Positions 1 to 5,965 of a stretch of 6,975 nt of DNA are shown one piece after another. The position numbers were made by a program, and so were the translations under genes. This stretch comes from Thermoproteota archaeon (GTDB taxonomy: Archaea > Thermoproteota > Thermoprotei_A > Sulfolobales > Desulfurococcaceae): the NCBI GenBank assembly GCA_013154205.1, contig JAADCY010000226.1, positions 1 through 6,975 of the forward strand. The letters run 5' to 3'. Position 1 is the stretch's first letter; the number at the start of each line of letters is the position of its first letter. Below the pieces are notes generated by a model that made no database searches, had not been told where the DNA came from, and saw only the letters and a program-made list of their open reading frames with translations.

Positions 1-3
1 GCG

Positions 4-13
4 ATAAATATAA
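4..13 (+). promoter_or_regulatory. Probable TATA box of the UPRTase gene
   Basis: The stretch ATAAATATAA fits an archaeal box A. Transcription would start about 25 bases downstream, near 33-37, giving a very short leader before the ATG at 48, or an almost leaderless message if the TTG at 36 is used. The window begins just upstream, so the BRE cannot be judged. Confidence 0.45.
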
Positions 14-47
14 TAGTGTTATAAGTTCTAAAGGTTTGCAGGGCACA

Positions 48-695
48 ATGGATAGAAGAATTGTAATAATTGATAATCCACTGATCAAACACTATCTAAC
101 CATTCTCAGAAACTACAAGACAGAACCACCTATATTTAGGGACTATATGGAAAGAATAGGGTTCTACTTAGGATTTGAAGTTGCTGAACATCTCGATTGG
201 GAGGAAATAGATGTTAAAACACCGCTGGGAATAGCTAACGGGCTGAGGCCTTCTCGTGAATTAATAGCTGTTGGAATACTCGGTGCCTCACTACCGCTAC
301 TATACGGCTTTGTAAAATCGATGCCCTGGGCTGGCATAGGCTTGATTGCTGCGAGAAGAATCGAGAAAGAAAATGATTATCCAGACGTCGAAATCTATTA
401 TACACGTCTCCCAAGAGACCTCAGTAGAAAAGAAGTCGTCCTACTTGATCCAATGCTAGCAACAGGTTTCACGCTCAATAAATCTATAGATCTTCTAAAA
501 AGCAGGGGCGCATCAAAAATCATAGTAGCATCAGTAATTGCGAGTAGAGAGGGAGTCAAGAGAATTCTTGAAAACGATGCGGTGAGCCATATTATAGTAT
601 GTGCTGTAGATGAAGAGCTTGACGAAAACTATTTCATAGTTCCCGGATTAGGAGATGCCGGTGATAGAGCACTAGATCCTTATCTTTCGGATTAG
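48..695 (+). CDS. upp: Uracil phosphoribosyltransferase, divergent (UPRTase, type I PRTase fold)
   Basis: A cytoplasmic pyrimidine-salvage enzyme that makes UMP and pyrophosphate from uracil and PRPP. The 215-residue protein has the usual archaeal length (Sulfolobus UPRTase is 216). The N-terminal helix pattern, the PRPP-binding motif DPMLATGFT (about residues 134-142) and the C-terminal uracil-binding motif PGLGDAGDR (about 200-208) are clear. The ATG at 48 is chosen because residue 5 onward aligns with the family N-terminus. A weak AGGT lies 12 bases upstream, and a TTG at 36 would add four residues. Odd points: the loop written LRAA/LRAG in family members reads ILGAS here (about 77-81), so the conserved arginine is glycine. 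The C-terminus also runs some seven residues past the usual GDRxFG end, which in the Sulfolobus enzyme is tied to allosteric control. It could therefore be a specialised or regulatory paralogue. Family assignment is firm; activity is not. Confidence 0.9.
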   Translation: MDRRIVIIDNPLIKHYLTILRNYKTEPPIFRDYMERIGFYLGFEVAEHLDWEEIDVKTPLGIANGLRPSRELIAVGILGASLPLLYGFVKSMPWAGIGLIAARRIEKENDYPDVEIYYTRLPRDLSRKEVVLLDPMLATGFTLNKSIDLLKSRGASKIIVASVIASREGVKRILENDAVSHIIVCAVDEELDENYFIVPGLGDAGDRALDPYLSD

Positions 696-705
696 AAAAT
701 AGAAT

Positions 706-713
706 CTTTTCTT
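706..713 (+). terminator. T-rich terminator after the UPRTase gene
   Basis: CTTTTCTT follows the stop codon by about ten bases. It also forms the right arm of a 6-bp inverted repeat (AGAAAA at 694-699, TTTTCT at 707-712). Archaeal termination mostly needs only the T-run, so the hairpin may be incidental. Confidence 0.35.
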
Positions 714-808
714 AAAACATACATATTTGCCTCATTAGTGTTTTTCGTAAATATTGTATTCTGTTCTTAAATCAAGATTAGTGTATTTAAGCGATATAAA
801 GAATACGA

Positions 809-815
809 TAAATAA
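809..815 (+). promoter_or_regulatory. Candidate TATA box of the KaiC-like gene
   Basis: TAAATAA lies about 55 bases before the ATG at 865, so a transcript starting near 835-840 would include the SD site at 852. A second candidate, GATATAAAG, lies at 793-801. The region is AT-rich throughout, so the choice between them is uncertain. Apart from these elements I see nothing in the gene-free stretch 696-864. Confidence 0.35.
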
Positions 816-851
816 CTCATACTGTAATAATAATACATTGCAGTGTAAAAT

Positions 852-856
852 AGGTG
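852..856 (+). promoter_or_regulatory. Shine-Dalgarno site that sets the KaiC-like start
   Basis: AGGTG lies eight bases before the ATG at 865. It matches the archaeal anti-SD of 16S rRNA and is the main reason for rejecting the longer reading that begins at a TTG at 754. Confidence 0.7.
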
Positions 857-864
857 CGATATAT

Positions 865-2217
865 ATGGCGAAGAACATAGAGTTCATACGCGATATTGTG
901 GGTGGATTCGAGCCAGGCTATATCATACTTGTCGAGGGACCTACGGGTGCAGGAAAAACAATATTCAGTGCAAGTATCGCTAAAGAGGCCTTAGAAAAGT
1001 ATGATCAAAAAGTAGCATGGATCGGTGTATTACTGGAGCTCAACGATATTAAAGACATATTCTCTAACATATTGAGGACTAATCTAGATAAATATTTGAA
1101 TGAAGAAAAATTCCGGTACTATACCTTCGAAATAATGCCGGTCTCAGACAGACTCATAATGATTTCACAGCTTCTCAACGATATAATCGACACCTATGAT
1201 CCTGGATTAATAATAGTGGACTTCATTGATCCAATAATAGAATTTGCCTCAACCTCAGATCTTATATCAATAAGAAAAATGATAAAGTCAAACTGCGGTG
1301 AAAAGAACTGCATGGTATTAATGATCTCTCGTAGCATACTACATGGCTTAAGATCAAGGGCTGAAATGATCTCTGATATCATAGTAAGGATAAAAATGGA
1401 GCAACCATCATATGGAGCACCCAGAAGATTCATAGAGCTCGCGAAGATAAAGAACATACCGCACACCCGTATGATCTACGAGCTAGACGTAAGCAAAGAA
1501 TATGGCGTCGTCATACATCCACATGGTATCTTAAAAGAATTAAAAAGCAGTATAAATCACGAGATAAGAATACCTACCGGGATACCGGGATTCGACGATA
1601 TACTGGGCGGCGGACTAATTAGGGGCACATCAACTCTTCTAACAGGTCCATCTGGCGTAGGCAAAACAATACTTATGTTAACAATGGCCTACAACATGGC
1701 TATGAACGGTGAACACGTCTACTACATTAGTTTCGACGAACCAGAGCAACAATTACTTGAGACTCTTAGGTTCCTAGGATTCAACATAGATAATCTTAAA
1801 GGAGAACTACAGATAAGATCCATTAATCCGAGAACCATAACGATAAACTCATTCTTTAGCATAATTAATAGAATAGTTGACTTTACAAAACCCATAGTGA
1901 TATTCATCGACGGACTATATAGTCTATGGAAAGAATTCGGCCCTGATTTCCACAGATATGTTAGAGATCTAATATACTATTCTAAGAGCTCAAATGCGAC
2001 AATTATGCTGTCCATGATATACGAGAAAGGCGTTGAAGAAAAACTATATGTCTGGCTTAGCACCATGTGTGACAGCATAATTGAGATGAACTTTGAAAGA
2101 ACCGATAGAACTGTTAAACGATTAATCTATATCAGAAAAATGAGACTATCATCTCCTCCGCAGAAGTACTTTGAAGTAATGTTTGAAAATAAGAAACTAT
2201 ATATAAAGTCATCATAA
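865..2217 (+). CDS. Tandem-domain KaiC-like ATPase (RecA/RadA superfamily)
   Basis: A 450-residue protein of two RecA-type ATPase domains in the manner of cyanobacterial KaiC CI and CII. Domain 1 has Walker A GPTGAGKT (residues 25-32) and a Walker B strand ending in Asp119. Domain 2 opens with the KaiC signature GIPGFDDILGGG (239-250), then Walker A GPSGVGKT (261-268), FDE (290-292) and a Walker B strand ending in Asp349. The KaiC-type RKMR strand is at 424-427. Where KaiC has paired catalytic glutamates (FEE), domain 2 has Asp-Glu and domain 1 reads LLEL with one glutamate at 58, so domain 1 may bind ATP but turn it over slowly. No kaiA or kaiB is nearby. Archaeal relatives are signalling ATPases of mostly unknown target, some linked to archaellum control, so a clock role should not be assumed. 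The ATG is chosen for its SD; the upstream in-frame stretch is low-complexity and unlike the family. The last six bases overlap the converging DUF1634-type gene. Confidence 0.9.
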   Translation: MAKNIEFIRDIVGGFEPGYIILVEGPTGAGKTIFSASIAKEALEKYDQKVAWIGVLLELNDIKDIFSNILRTNLDKYLNEEKFRYYTFEIMPVSDRLIMISQLLNDIIDTYDPGLIIVDFIDPIIEFASTSDLISIRKMIKSNCGEKNCMVLMISRSILHGLRSRAEMISDIIVRIKMEQPSYGAPRRFIELAKIKNIPHTRMIYELDVSKEYGVVIHPHGILKELKSSINHEIRIPTGIPGFDDILGGGLIRGTSTLLTGPSGVGKTILMLTMAYNMAMNGEHVYYISFDEPEQQLLETLRFLGFNIDNLKGELQIRSINPRTITINSFFSIINRIVDFTKPIVIFIDGLYSLWKEFGPDFHRYVRDLIYYSKSSNATIMLSMIYEKGVEEKLYVWLSTMCDSIIEMNFERTDRTVKRLIYIRKMRLSSPPQKYFEVMFENKKLYIKSS

Positions 2218-2487
2218 CACATGTATGGCTATAAGTATATAGAAAACAACGACGAGCACCTCGATAAGCGCAAGAACAGCGATCGTATTGTTTCCTTTGA
2301 CTAAATTCCTTAAGAATATGAACATTACAGACGTTATTGGTGTTGATATAATAACGTAGATCCCGATCCACAATACAATGTTTATCTTAGTGAATAATGA
2401 TAGTATGAGACCAACTACGAGAATTATCAAGCCTATTATTACACCATACCTTAATACATGGTATTCCCTCACAAGATCGCACCTCAT
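2212..2487 (-). CDS. Small three-helix membrane protein, DUF1634-type, TauE partner
   Basis: A 91-residue, very hydrophobic protein with three predicted membrane helices (about residues 14-32, 35-60 and 68-90) and a short basic loop around residue 60. Size, helix count and position directly after a TauE/SafE permease match the DUF1634 family, which often accompanies such permeases in archaea; its biochemical role is not known, and an accessory transporter subunit is inference. The ATG overlaps the permease stop as ATGA, which suggests translational coupling. However, a strong SD (TGAGGTG, 2480-2486) overlaps that ATG, seven bases before an in-frame GTG at 2472 (TTG at 2475). The translated protein may therefore begin at Val6 and have 86 residues. 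It is the last gene of the four-gene operon, and its 3' end overlaps the KaiC-like gene by six bases on the opposite strand. I recognise it by context and topology more than by sequence. Confidence 0.75.
   Translation of the reverse strand: MRCDLVREYHVLRYGVIIGLIILVVGLILSLFTKINIVLWIGIYVIISTPITSVMFIFLRNLVKGNNTIAVLALIEVLVVVFYILIAIHVL
2480..2486 (-). promoter_or_regulatory. Shine-Dalgarno site overlapping the TauE stop codon
   Basis: On the minus strand TGAGGTG, a seven-base match to the archaeal SD consensus, includes the TGA stop of the permease gene. It is placed seven bases before a GTG at 2472, favouring that codon over the ATG at 2487 as start of the small membrane protein. Confidence 0.5.
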
Positions 2488-3266
2488 AATATATGTGCTA
2501 CTGAAAGTATCAACCTAATAGCTGCGTAAAGGAGTATGATTGCGAATACTAATCTAACTGTCCTGGGTCTAAGCTTTTCCAGCTTTCTAGCTCCTAGATA
2601 AGCTCCTGGAATAATACCTAGTGCAAGAGCTGCTACAGCAGATGGGTCTGGTATCCCTTTAGATACGTAGACTATGCTCCCACCTGTAGCGGTTAAGCCT
2701 ACCATGAATGAGCTCGTGGCGACAGCGGTCTTTATAGGGAGTCCCAGGAGCCCTGCCATGATAGGTACTTTGAGTACTCCTCCTCCTATGCCGAACATGC
2801 CGGATAATAATCCCGCGAAGAAAGATACTAGTAATGCTATTGTTTTTCTAGTGCTACTTGTTTTACCCATCGCAGAGACTTTACTGCTTCTACGGCGCAA
2901 CGCTTTAGCAAGCATAGAAAGCGATACATAGAGCAGTATGAATCCTAGCCCTGCTTTAATTATGTTTGGGGGAATAGAAGTAGTTATTAACGCACCGATA
3001 ATGGCTCCTATTGTCGTGATAGGCTCAAGTGTGAGCGCTGTTTTTAAATCGACAATTCTATCTTTCAAGTACTGGCTAGCGGCGACCGATGACGTAACTA
3101 TTATCGCGACAAGACTAGTGGCAACAGCTACCCTTACATCGAAGCCTAGTACGAGGATCATGTATGGTACGATCAGACTGCCTCCACCGATACCGCTGAT
3201 CGCTGAGACGAATCCAACGGCCAGCGCACCTATAAATAAAAGAAACAACGTTAATGCTGGCAACAC
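2484..3266 (-). CDS. TauE/SafE-family permease (probable sulfite/organosulfonate exporter)
   Basis: A 260-residue integral membrane protein of about eight helices made from two related halves, as is usual for this family (formerly DUF81). The duplicated signatures are visible: SGIGGGSLIVP at residues 24-34 against FGIGGGVLKVP at 158-168, and AVATSL near 48 against AVATSS near 181. A basic, loop-like stretch around residues 122-142 separates the halves. Family members export or import sulfite, sulfoacetate, thiosulfate or other anions; the substrate cannot be read from the sequence. The start is GTG, chosen because GGTGA lies seven bases upstream (3274-3278). It begins 21 bases after the stop of the ferritin-like/VIT1 gene and overlaps the following small membrane protein gene as ATGA, so it sits firmly within the fprA operon. 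That link suggests it helps under oxidative or sulfur stress, for example by removing sulfite, but this is inference. Confidence 0.88.
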   Translation of the reverse strand: MLPALTLFLLFIGALAVGFVSAISGIGGGSLIVPYMILVLGFDVRVAVATSLVAIIVTSSVAASQYLKDRIVDLKTALTLEPITTIGAIIGALITTSIPPNIIKAGLGFILLYVSLSMLAKALRRRSSKVSAMGKTSSTRKTIALLVSFFAGLLSGMFGIGGGVLKVPIMAGLLGLPIKTAVATSSFMVGLTATGGSIVYVSKGIPDPSAVAALALGIIPGAYLGARKLEKLRPRTVRLVFAIILLYAAIRLILSVAHIL

Positions 3267-3273
3267 TTCTGGC

Positions 3274-3278
3274 TCACC
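3274..3278 (-). promoter_or_regulatory. Shine-Dalgarno site of the TauE/SafE gene
   Basis: GGTGA on the minus strand lies seven bases before the GTG at 3266 and in the 21-base gap after the preceding gene. It supports GTG rather than the following TTG as start. Confidence 0.6.
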
Positions 3279-3287
3279 AACAATCTA

Positions 3288-4409
3288 TCACCCTGTATGT
3301 ATTCCGAAGAGTAGCGACGCTAGGGCTCCAATACCGTAGGTAGCCAGAGCAGATCCGAGACCTGATAATACTAGTTCAACGACTTTTCTCTTGATAGCAA
3401 GGCCTGAAGATATAGCGACTATTGTTCCAGATACGGCCAGCATTGATGCAGCCATGAGAAACGACAGTATTAGCGCGTAGAGTATCGGGAGACCTAGAAA
3501 ATATGGTATAAGCGGTACAAAGGCCCCTATAATGTAGAAGATACCAGTGTAAAGACTAGCGATTCTCGGGTTCTCTATAGATTCTTCTGATATACCGTAT
3601 TCTTCTTCAGCTACTATTTTGCTCAAAATATCTGGATTTGCTCTTGCATCCTCCCCTATTTTATCGACAGCATCTCGACTGTATCCTCTCTTCAGTAAGC
3701 TTGCCTTAACCCTTTCCACCAATATATTAGTGGCGTATCTAGCTGCCAGTTTTATTCTCTCAAGTGTACCGAGCTTCACATCTCTCTGAGCTTTCACACT
3801 AATATAGGTGCCGACAGCCATAGAGAGGGCACCGCCTATGCCGACAATCGAGCCACCCAGAGCAACATATATTGGATCACCATACGCGCCTGCCAAACCA
3901 GCCGATACAGACAGTATTTCCACAAGTCCGTCGTTCATCCCTAGAATAGCATCTCTTACATGCATTAGGAAACTTTTAAGCCTCGATTCTTCCTCCTCAA
4001 ACTCTTCTTCATGTACAAGCTCGTCTTCAAGTATTTTTCTTAGCCTCTGTTTCTCATCCTCTGATAGTTCGGGGGAGCTTAGGAGTTTAGAATAGGATTT
4101 TATAGCTTCGTCTTCTCCTAGCTCGAGAATCTTGAGTGTTAAGCCGTATCCTAGTACTTTGAACAAAGCTATTTTAAGCCGTAGCGCCGTCCTACTAATT
4201 CTGATTTTATCCGGATCAACACCTCTTTTCTCGAGAAAGCTCCTCCAGAAATCAGCGTGGCTTTTCTCCACTTCTGAGAGCTCCAGTAGTTTCTGCGATA
4301 TTTTCGGGTCTTTCATATACTTCGATAGTTCTCTATAGATAATGCTAGTCTCTACTTCGTCTTTGTACATCTGGATTGCTATTTTCGCTATATTATTATC
4401 GGTGCTCAG
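3288..4409 (-). CDS. Ferritin-like domain fused to VIT1/CCC1 transporter (MbfA/erythrin type)
   Basis: A membrane protein that binds and moves iron (or manganese). Counting from the ATG at 4370 (360 residues), residues 1-130 are a ferritin-like four-helix domain with di-iron ligands Glu5, Glu35-x-x-His38, an acidic pair near 86-88 and Glu117-x-x-His120, followed by a very acidic stretch. Residues 137-360 are the VIT1 domain, starting with RDAILGMNDGLVEI and carrying about five membrane helices. The relative MbfA of Bradyrhizobium exports iron and protects against peroxide. Start choice is odd. The ATG at 4370 has no SD and would cut helix 1 just before its iron ligand. Thirteen in-frame codons upstream continue the helix (ending NNIAKIAIQ before that Met) and begin at a CTG at 4409, preceded at six bases by GGTGA; an in-frame stop lies just before. 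I therefore give the CTG start (373 residues); conventional callers would give 3288-4370. Second gene of the fprA operon. Confidence 0.88.
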   Translation of the reverse strand: MSTDNNIAKIAIQMYKDEVETSIIYRELSKYMKDPKISQKLLELSEVEKSHADFWRSFLEKRGVDPDKIRISRTALRLKIALFKVLGYGLTLKILELGEDEAIKSYSKLLSSPELSEDEKQRLRKILEDELVHEEEFEEEESRLKSFLMHVRDAILGMNDGLVEILSVSAGLAGAYGDPIYVALGGSIVGIGGALSMAVGTYISVKAQRDVKLGTLERIKLAARYATNILVERVKASLLKRGYSRDAVDKIGEDARANPDILSKIVAEEEYGISEESIENPRIASLYTGIFYIIGAFVPLIPYFLGLPILYALILSFLMAASMLAVSGTIVAISSGLAIKRKVVELVLSGLGSALATYGIGALASLLFGIHTG

Positions 4410-4415
4410 CCCTGT

Positions 4416-4420
4416 TCACC
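4416..4420 (-). promoter_or_regulatory. Shine-Dalgarno site pointing to a CTG start
   Basis: GGTGA (within TTGGTGA) on the minus strand lies in the short gap after the fprA stop at 4434. Six bases downstream is CTG at 4409, while the first ATG is 45 bases downstream at 4370. Its last three bases form the in-frame TGA that prevents any longer reading. Confidence 0.55.
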
Positions 4421-4433
4421 AAGTTCTAGGTAA

Positions 4434-5642
4434 TTATTCCTTTATTTTTTCGAGAAAATCCTTTATTATCTCAATCTCAGGATCCGTACCAGCCTTTAGA
4501 CTTATGTATTCTACAGGATTCAATGTTGTGTTTTCGAGTTTTTTCTTGGCAAGTGTTTTTGCTGCATCTCCCCATCCATACACAGTGACTAATAGAACCG
4601 GTTTTAAGGATTTGATCTTCTTGGCTAGTATGTTAAGAACATGATCCATGTGGGGGTGCAGTGAAGCCTCATAGTTGCTAATCCCTATTACCAAGGCCTT
4701 CGATGTATCAGCATCGACAAGTATTTCTGAAATTGATGGCCTGTCCTTGTCCGTATACTTGTGTACGATTACCTTGTACCCGTTATCCTCTAAGTAATCC
4801 TTTATTTTCCCCATAGCTTTTTCGACGAATCCGTACATAGAAGTGTAGATCATTGTTATTTTACTGCTATCATATCTACCCTCTGCGAAATCTTTATATG
4901 CTTCTATGATTCTGTCAAGATTCTTTCTCCATATTAAGCCGTGGCCAGGCGCTATTAATGACGGTTTTATCCCTAAAGTACCGATCTTATTGAGTGCTGG
5001 AACTATATGATTCCTGTAGTATCCTATAACTGTAACCATGTATTTCCGCGCATAGTATAGATATTCCTGTATATCTTTCTCGCCGAGTTCATCGTCAAAG
5101 ATTCCTTTCGGCACAGAATAACTCCCAAACACGTCGCACGTGATCAACGTACGGTGCTTCTCGAGATAACTGATCATTGTTTCCGGCCAATGCAGCCAGG
5201 GTGTATGAATGAAAGTGATTTTCTCATCCCCAAGATCTAATACGTCCTTGTCCTTGACTGGCATGATCTTAGATGACTTCAAGCCATAGAATGAGGCCAG
5301 CATAGAACGCGCCATTGGATGAACATATATTGTTGGTTGTCTCCTCATTTTGGATAGAAGGACAGGTACAGATCCCGTATGATCAGGCTCCATATGATGA
5401 AGCACCACTATATCTATATCATCGATATCAACAATGCTCTTTATCGCCTCGATGAAATCATCCGAGTAATCCTTTTTCCATCCATCAAACAATATGGTTT
5501 TACCGGGTAGTGTAAGTAAGTAGGAGTTATAGGTTATGCCTTCGGGAATTTCCCATATGCCTTCAAAGAATTTTGTTTGAACATCATCAAGCCGAAGAAC
5601 ATATAGGTCTTCCATAATTTTGGCCACGCGGTATGAGGCCAT
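4434..5642 (-). CDS. fprA: Flavodiiron protein (A-type, O2/NO reductase)
   Basis: A cytoplasmic enzyme that reduces O2 to water, or NO to N2O, protecting anaerobes. The 402-residue length is that of a class A flavodiiron protein, with no rubredoxin or flavin-reductase extension, so it needs a separate electron donor. The N-terminal metallo-beta-lactamase domain (about 1-250) has all seven di-iron ligands: His83, Glu85, Asp87 and His88 in HHMEPDH, His151 in TPWLHWPE, Asp170 in TCDVFGS and His234 in APGHG. The flavodoxin domain (about 260-400) has the FMN phosphate loop TSMYGFVEKAM and a second loop at SNYEASLHPHMDH. The ATG at 5642 is chosen because AGGTGG lies seven bases upstream; an in-frame TTG at 5660 would overlap that SD. 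It is the first gene of a four-gene operon with iron-handling and TauE/SafE membrane proteins, which suggests a combined oxygen and metal stress response. Whether O2 or NO is preferred cannot be told from sequence. Confidence 0.95.
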   Translation of the reverse strand: MASYRVAKIMEDLYVLRLDDVQTKFFEGIWEIPEGITYNSYLLTLPGKTILFDGWKKDYSDDFIEAIKSIVDIDDIDIVVLHHMEPDHTGSVPVLLSKMRRQPTIYVHPMARSMLASFYGLKSSKIMPVKDKDVLDLGDEKITFIHTPWLHWPETMISYLEKHRTLITCDVFGSYSVPKGIFDDELGEKDIQEYLYYARKYMVTVIGYYRNHIVPALNKIGTLGIKPSLIAPGHGLIWRKNLDRIIEAYKDFAEGRYDSSKITMIYTSMYGFVEKAMGKIKDYLEDNGYKVIVHKYTDKDRPSISEILVDADTSKALVIGISNYEASLHPHMDHVLNILAKKIKSLKPVLLVTVYGWGDAAKTLAKKKLENTTLNPVEYISLKAGTDPEIEIIKDFLEKIKE

Positions 5643-5649
5643 GAGTTTA

Positions 5650-5655
5650 CCACCT
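5650..5655 (-). promoter_or_regulatory. Shine-Dalgarno site of fprA
   Basis: AGGTGG on the minus strand lies seven bases before the ATG at 5642 and decides the start against the TTG at 5660. Confidence 0.7.
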
Positions 5656-5682
5656 ACCAATACTGTATAGTGTCTTGAATGG

Positions 5683-5692
5683 AAATTTAATG
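5683..5692 (-). promoter_or_regulatory. Candidate TATA box of the fprA operon
   Basis: On the minus strand CATTAAATTT lies about 45 bases before the fprA ATG. Transcription would begin near 5660, leaving a short leader that still includes the SD. It lies downstream of the tRNA gene, so the operon can be transcribed on its own. No clear operator dyad is visible here. Confidence 0.45.
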
Positions 5693-5735
5693 TAATTATT
5701 CCATATGAATACGGATTGTGAATGTGTTAATGATT

Positions 5736-5745
5736 AGATAGAAAA
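5736..5745 (-). terminator. T-rich terminator of the tRNA gene
   Basis: Minus-strand TTTTCTATCT begins immediately after the encoded CCA, a typical archaeal oligo-T stop signal for a single tRNA transcript. Confidence 0.5.
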
Positions 5746-5824
5746 TGGTGCGGCGGCCGGGATTTGAACCCGGGATCTCCGGCTTGGAGGGCCGGCGTCC
5801 TAGTCCAGGCTAGACGACCGCCGC
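5746..5824 (-). tRNA. tRNA-Gly (anticodon UCC), CCA encoded, no intron
   Basis: A complete cloverleaf folds on the minus strand. The acceptor stem GCGGCGG pairs with CCGCCGC. The D arm has GTCT and GG at 18-19, the anticodon stem CCGGC pairs with GCCGG, the variable loop has five bases, and the T stem CCGGG/CCCGG carries the loop TTCAAAT. The discriminator is A73, and CCA is encoded at 5746-5748. The anticodon loop reads C-C-U-C-C-A-A, so the anticodon is UCC (5786-5788) and the tRNA reads GGA/GGG glycine codons. Position 33, almost always U, is C here. All stems are complete and nearly all G-C, as in hyperthermophiles, with one G-U pair at 13-22. Without the CCA the gene ends at 5749. Confidence 0.97.
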
Positions 5825-5862
5825 AGGCTTCTTTAACCGTATAGATTTGTAGGTCTGCCTGG

Positions 5863-5870
5863 TTTTATAA
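5863..5870 (-). promoter_or_regulatory. TATA box of the tRNA-Gly gene
   Basis: Minus-strand TTATAAAA is a near-ideal archaeal box A, preceded by an A-rich BRE-like stretch. Transcription would start near 5840, giving a precursor with about 15 leader bases before G1 of the tRNA. Confidence 0.7.
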
Positions 5871-5965
5871 CGCTTTTTCTCGCGTCACGGATGTTTTTCC
5901 GTAATGGATTGCTTGTATATATTGTTTTATGACATGAAACTCTATGTGGTTGGAATTGAACAAAT

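Noticed and set aside
754..864. Longer KaiC-like reading starting at TTG 754
   Set aside because: The extra 37 residues are low-complexity and Asn-rich with no family similarity, they cover likely promoter elements, and the ATG at 865 has a well-placed AGGTG SD.
865..2217. A circadian clock locus
   Set aside because: Only a KaiC-like ATPase is present; no KaiA or KaiB, and archaeal KaiC-like proteins are widespread without clock function.
1194..2371. Minus-strand open frames within and beyond the KaiC-like gene
   Set aside because: Antisense shadows: the KaiC-like protein has clear family motifs on the plus strand, and the frame over 2132-2371 competes with the better-supported DUF1634-type gene.
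2674..3339. Plus-strand open frames (2674-2931, 2938-3339) opposite the TauE/SafE gene
   Set aside because: Pro/Ala/Ile-rich antisense shadows of a hydrophobic gene; no SD and no recognisable protein.
3808..4644. Plus-strand Ser-rich open frames opposite the VIT1 and fprA genes
   Set aside because: Their serine runs are the complement of Glu/Lys-rich helices in the real genes; no promoter or SD.
5643..5660. TTG 5660 as the fprA start
   Set aside because: It would lie upstream of and overlap the AGGTGG SD; the ATG at 5642 is seven bases after that SD and fits the usual N-terminus.
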